From NCBI RefSeq assembly GCF_003265345.1, contig NZ_QFWW01000025.1, forward strand, positions 1 to 59,980: a DNA stretch of 59,980 nucleotides, given 5' to 3'. Shown here one piece after another: positions 59,895-59,980 of this stretch. This DNA comes from Lentzea terrae. GTDB lineage: Bacteria; Actinomycetota; Actinomycetes; Mycobacteriales; Pseudonocardiaceae. The position numbers were made by a program, and so were the translations under genes. Each line of letters starts with the position of its first letter. The first letter of the stretch is position 1. The notes beneath the pieces were generated by a model that saw only the letters and a program-made list of their open reading frames with translations, searched no databases and was not told where the DNA came from.

Positions 59895-59980
59895 TGAGGT
59901 TCACCCCGAACGGTGGACAGGGGCTTAAGAAGTTCAGGCAGCCGCTCGGAGTGACTTCTCATAGTCGTCGGGACTGAGCA
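59895..59980 (-). mobile_element. Left end of an IS3-family-like insertion sequence (cut by the window edge)
   Basis: The sequence from TGAGGTTCACCCCGAACGGTGGACA (59895-59919) to the window edge looks like an IS3-type terminal repeat followed by the 3' end of the transposase gene. The exact end and any target duplication cannot be fixed. Confidence 0.45.
59934..59980 (-). CDS. IS3-family transposase (OrfB-like), C-terminal fragment (partial)
   Basis: The minus-strand frame entering from the window edge reads LSPDDYEKSLRAAA and stops at TGA (59934-59936). This tail (S-P-x-x-Y/F-E) is typical of IS3-family OrfB integrases, where it follows the last helix after the DDE core. Only 14 residues are visible. 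Confidence 0.5.
   Translation of the reverse strand, partial: LSPDDYEKSLRAAA

Overview
The window is about 60 kb of very GC-rich DNA with actinobacterial gene style: GTG and TTG starts, ATGA/GTGA stop-start overlaps, and several genes with no ribosome site that look leaderless. The gene content (modular type I PKS, SARP and NB-ARC regulators, 2-methylisoborneol synthase, DUF3072, many PP2C/STAS/HATPase signalling proteins) points to a filamentous actinomycete, most likely of the Pseudonocardiales. Both edges carry the 3' end of a transposase gene (IS110-like at 2-106, IS3-like at 59934-59980), so the segment lies between insertion sequences.

Bases 127-22329 hold a compact aryl-primed polyketide cluster, all on the minus strand. 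PKS1 (6824-21781) reads as a loading A / relic KR / ACP, then KS-AT-DH-KR-ACP, KS-AT-ACP and KS-AT-DH-KR-ACP. PKS2 (2836-6831) adds KS-AT-ACP and a terminal thioester reductase (TD). They are followed, with overlapping stops and starts, by a flavin reductase, an HpaB-type flavin monooxygenase and a UbiG-like O-methyltransferase. A VOC protein lies upstream. Domain logic gives an aryl pentaketide released as a beta-keto aldehyde; its carbons 1-6 could close to a phenol, giving an alpha-methyl chalcone-like skeleton (inference). All four KS-AT linkers carry the same 80-bp palindrome-containing repeat with unusual codons.

Bases 22561-31953 hold a small secreted protein, an NB-ARC/TPR regulator, a giant P-type ATPase with one catalytically degenerate half, a chitin-type LPMO coupled to a DUF305 lipoprotein, a PRC-barrel protein and a 42-residue membrane protein whose 3' end has been copied into a decaying tandem array. 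Bases 32175-35614 encode a partner-switching cluster (SpoIIE phosphatase, STAS, MEDS-STAS, MEDS-HATPase). Bases 35536-39013 are a five-gene minus-strand operon with manganese catalase, an NRAMP transporter, DUF2243, a stress-type membrane protein and an MSMEG_6728-type protein. Bases 39178-45293 carry a small SARP, an Orn/Lys/Arg decarboxylase, a DinB protein, an AraC regulator, small proteins and a MscS-like channel.

Bases 45412-52855 form a LacI-controlled carbohydrate locus: a secreted enzyme of unknown specificity, LacI with two ATTCGAAT operators, a FAD oxidoreductase, and an ABC importer without its ATPase. Then come a Ppx/GppA pseudogene with three stops and a frameshift, the two-gene 2-methylisoborneol operon, a secreted beta-helix protein that seems cut short, and a two-domain SMI1/KNR4 protein next to the IS3-type remnant. 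No rRNA, tRNA or CRISPR array was seen.
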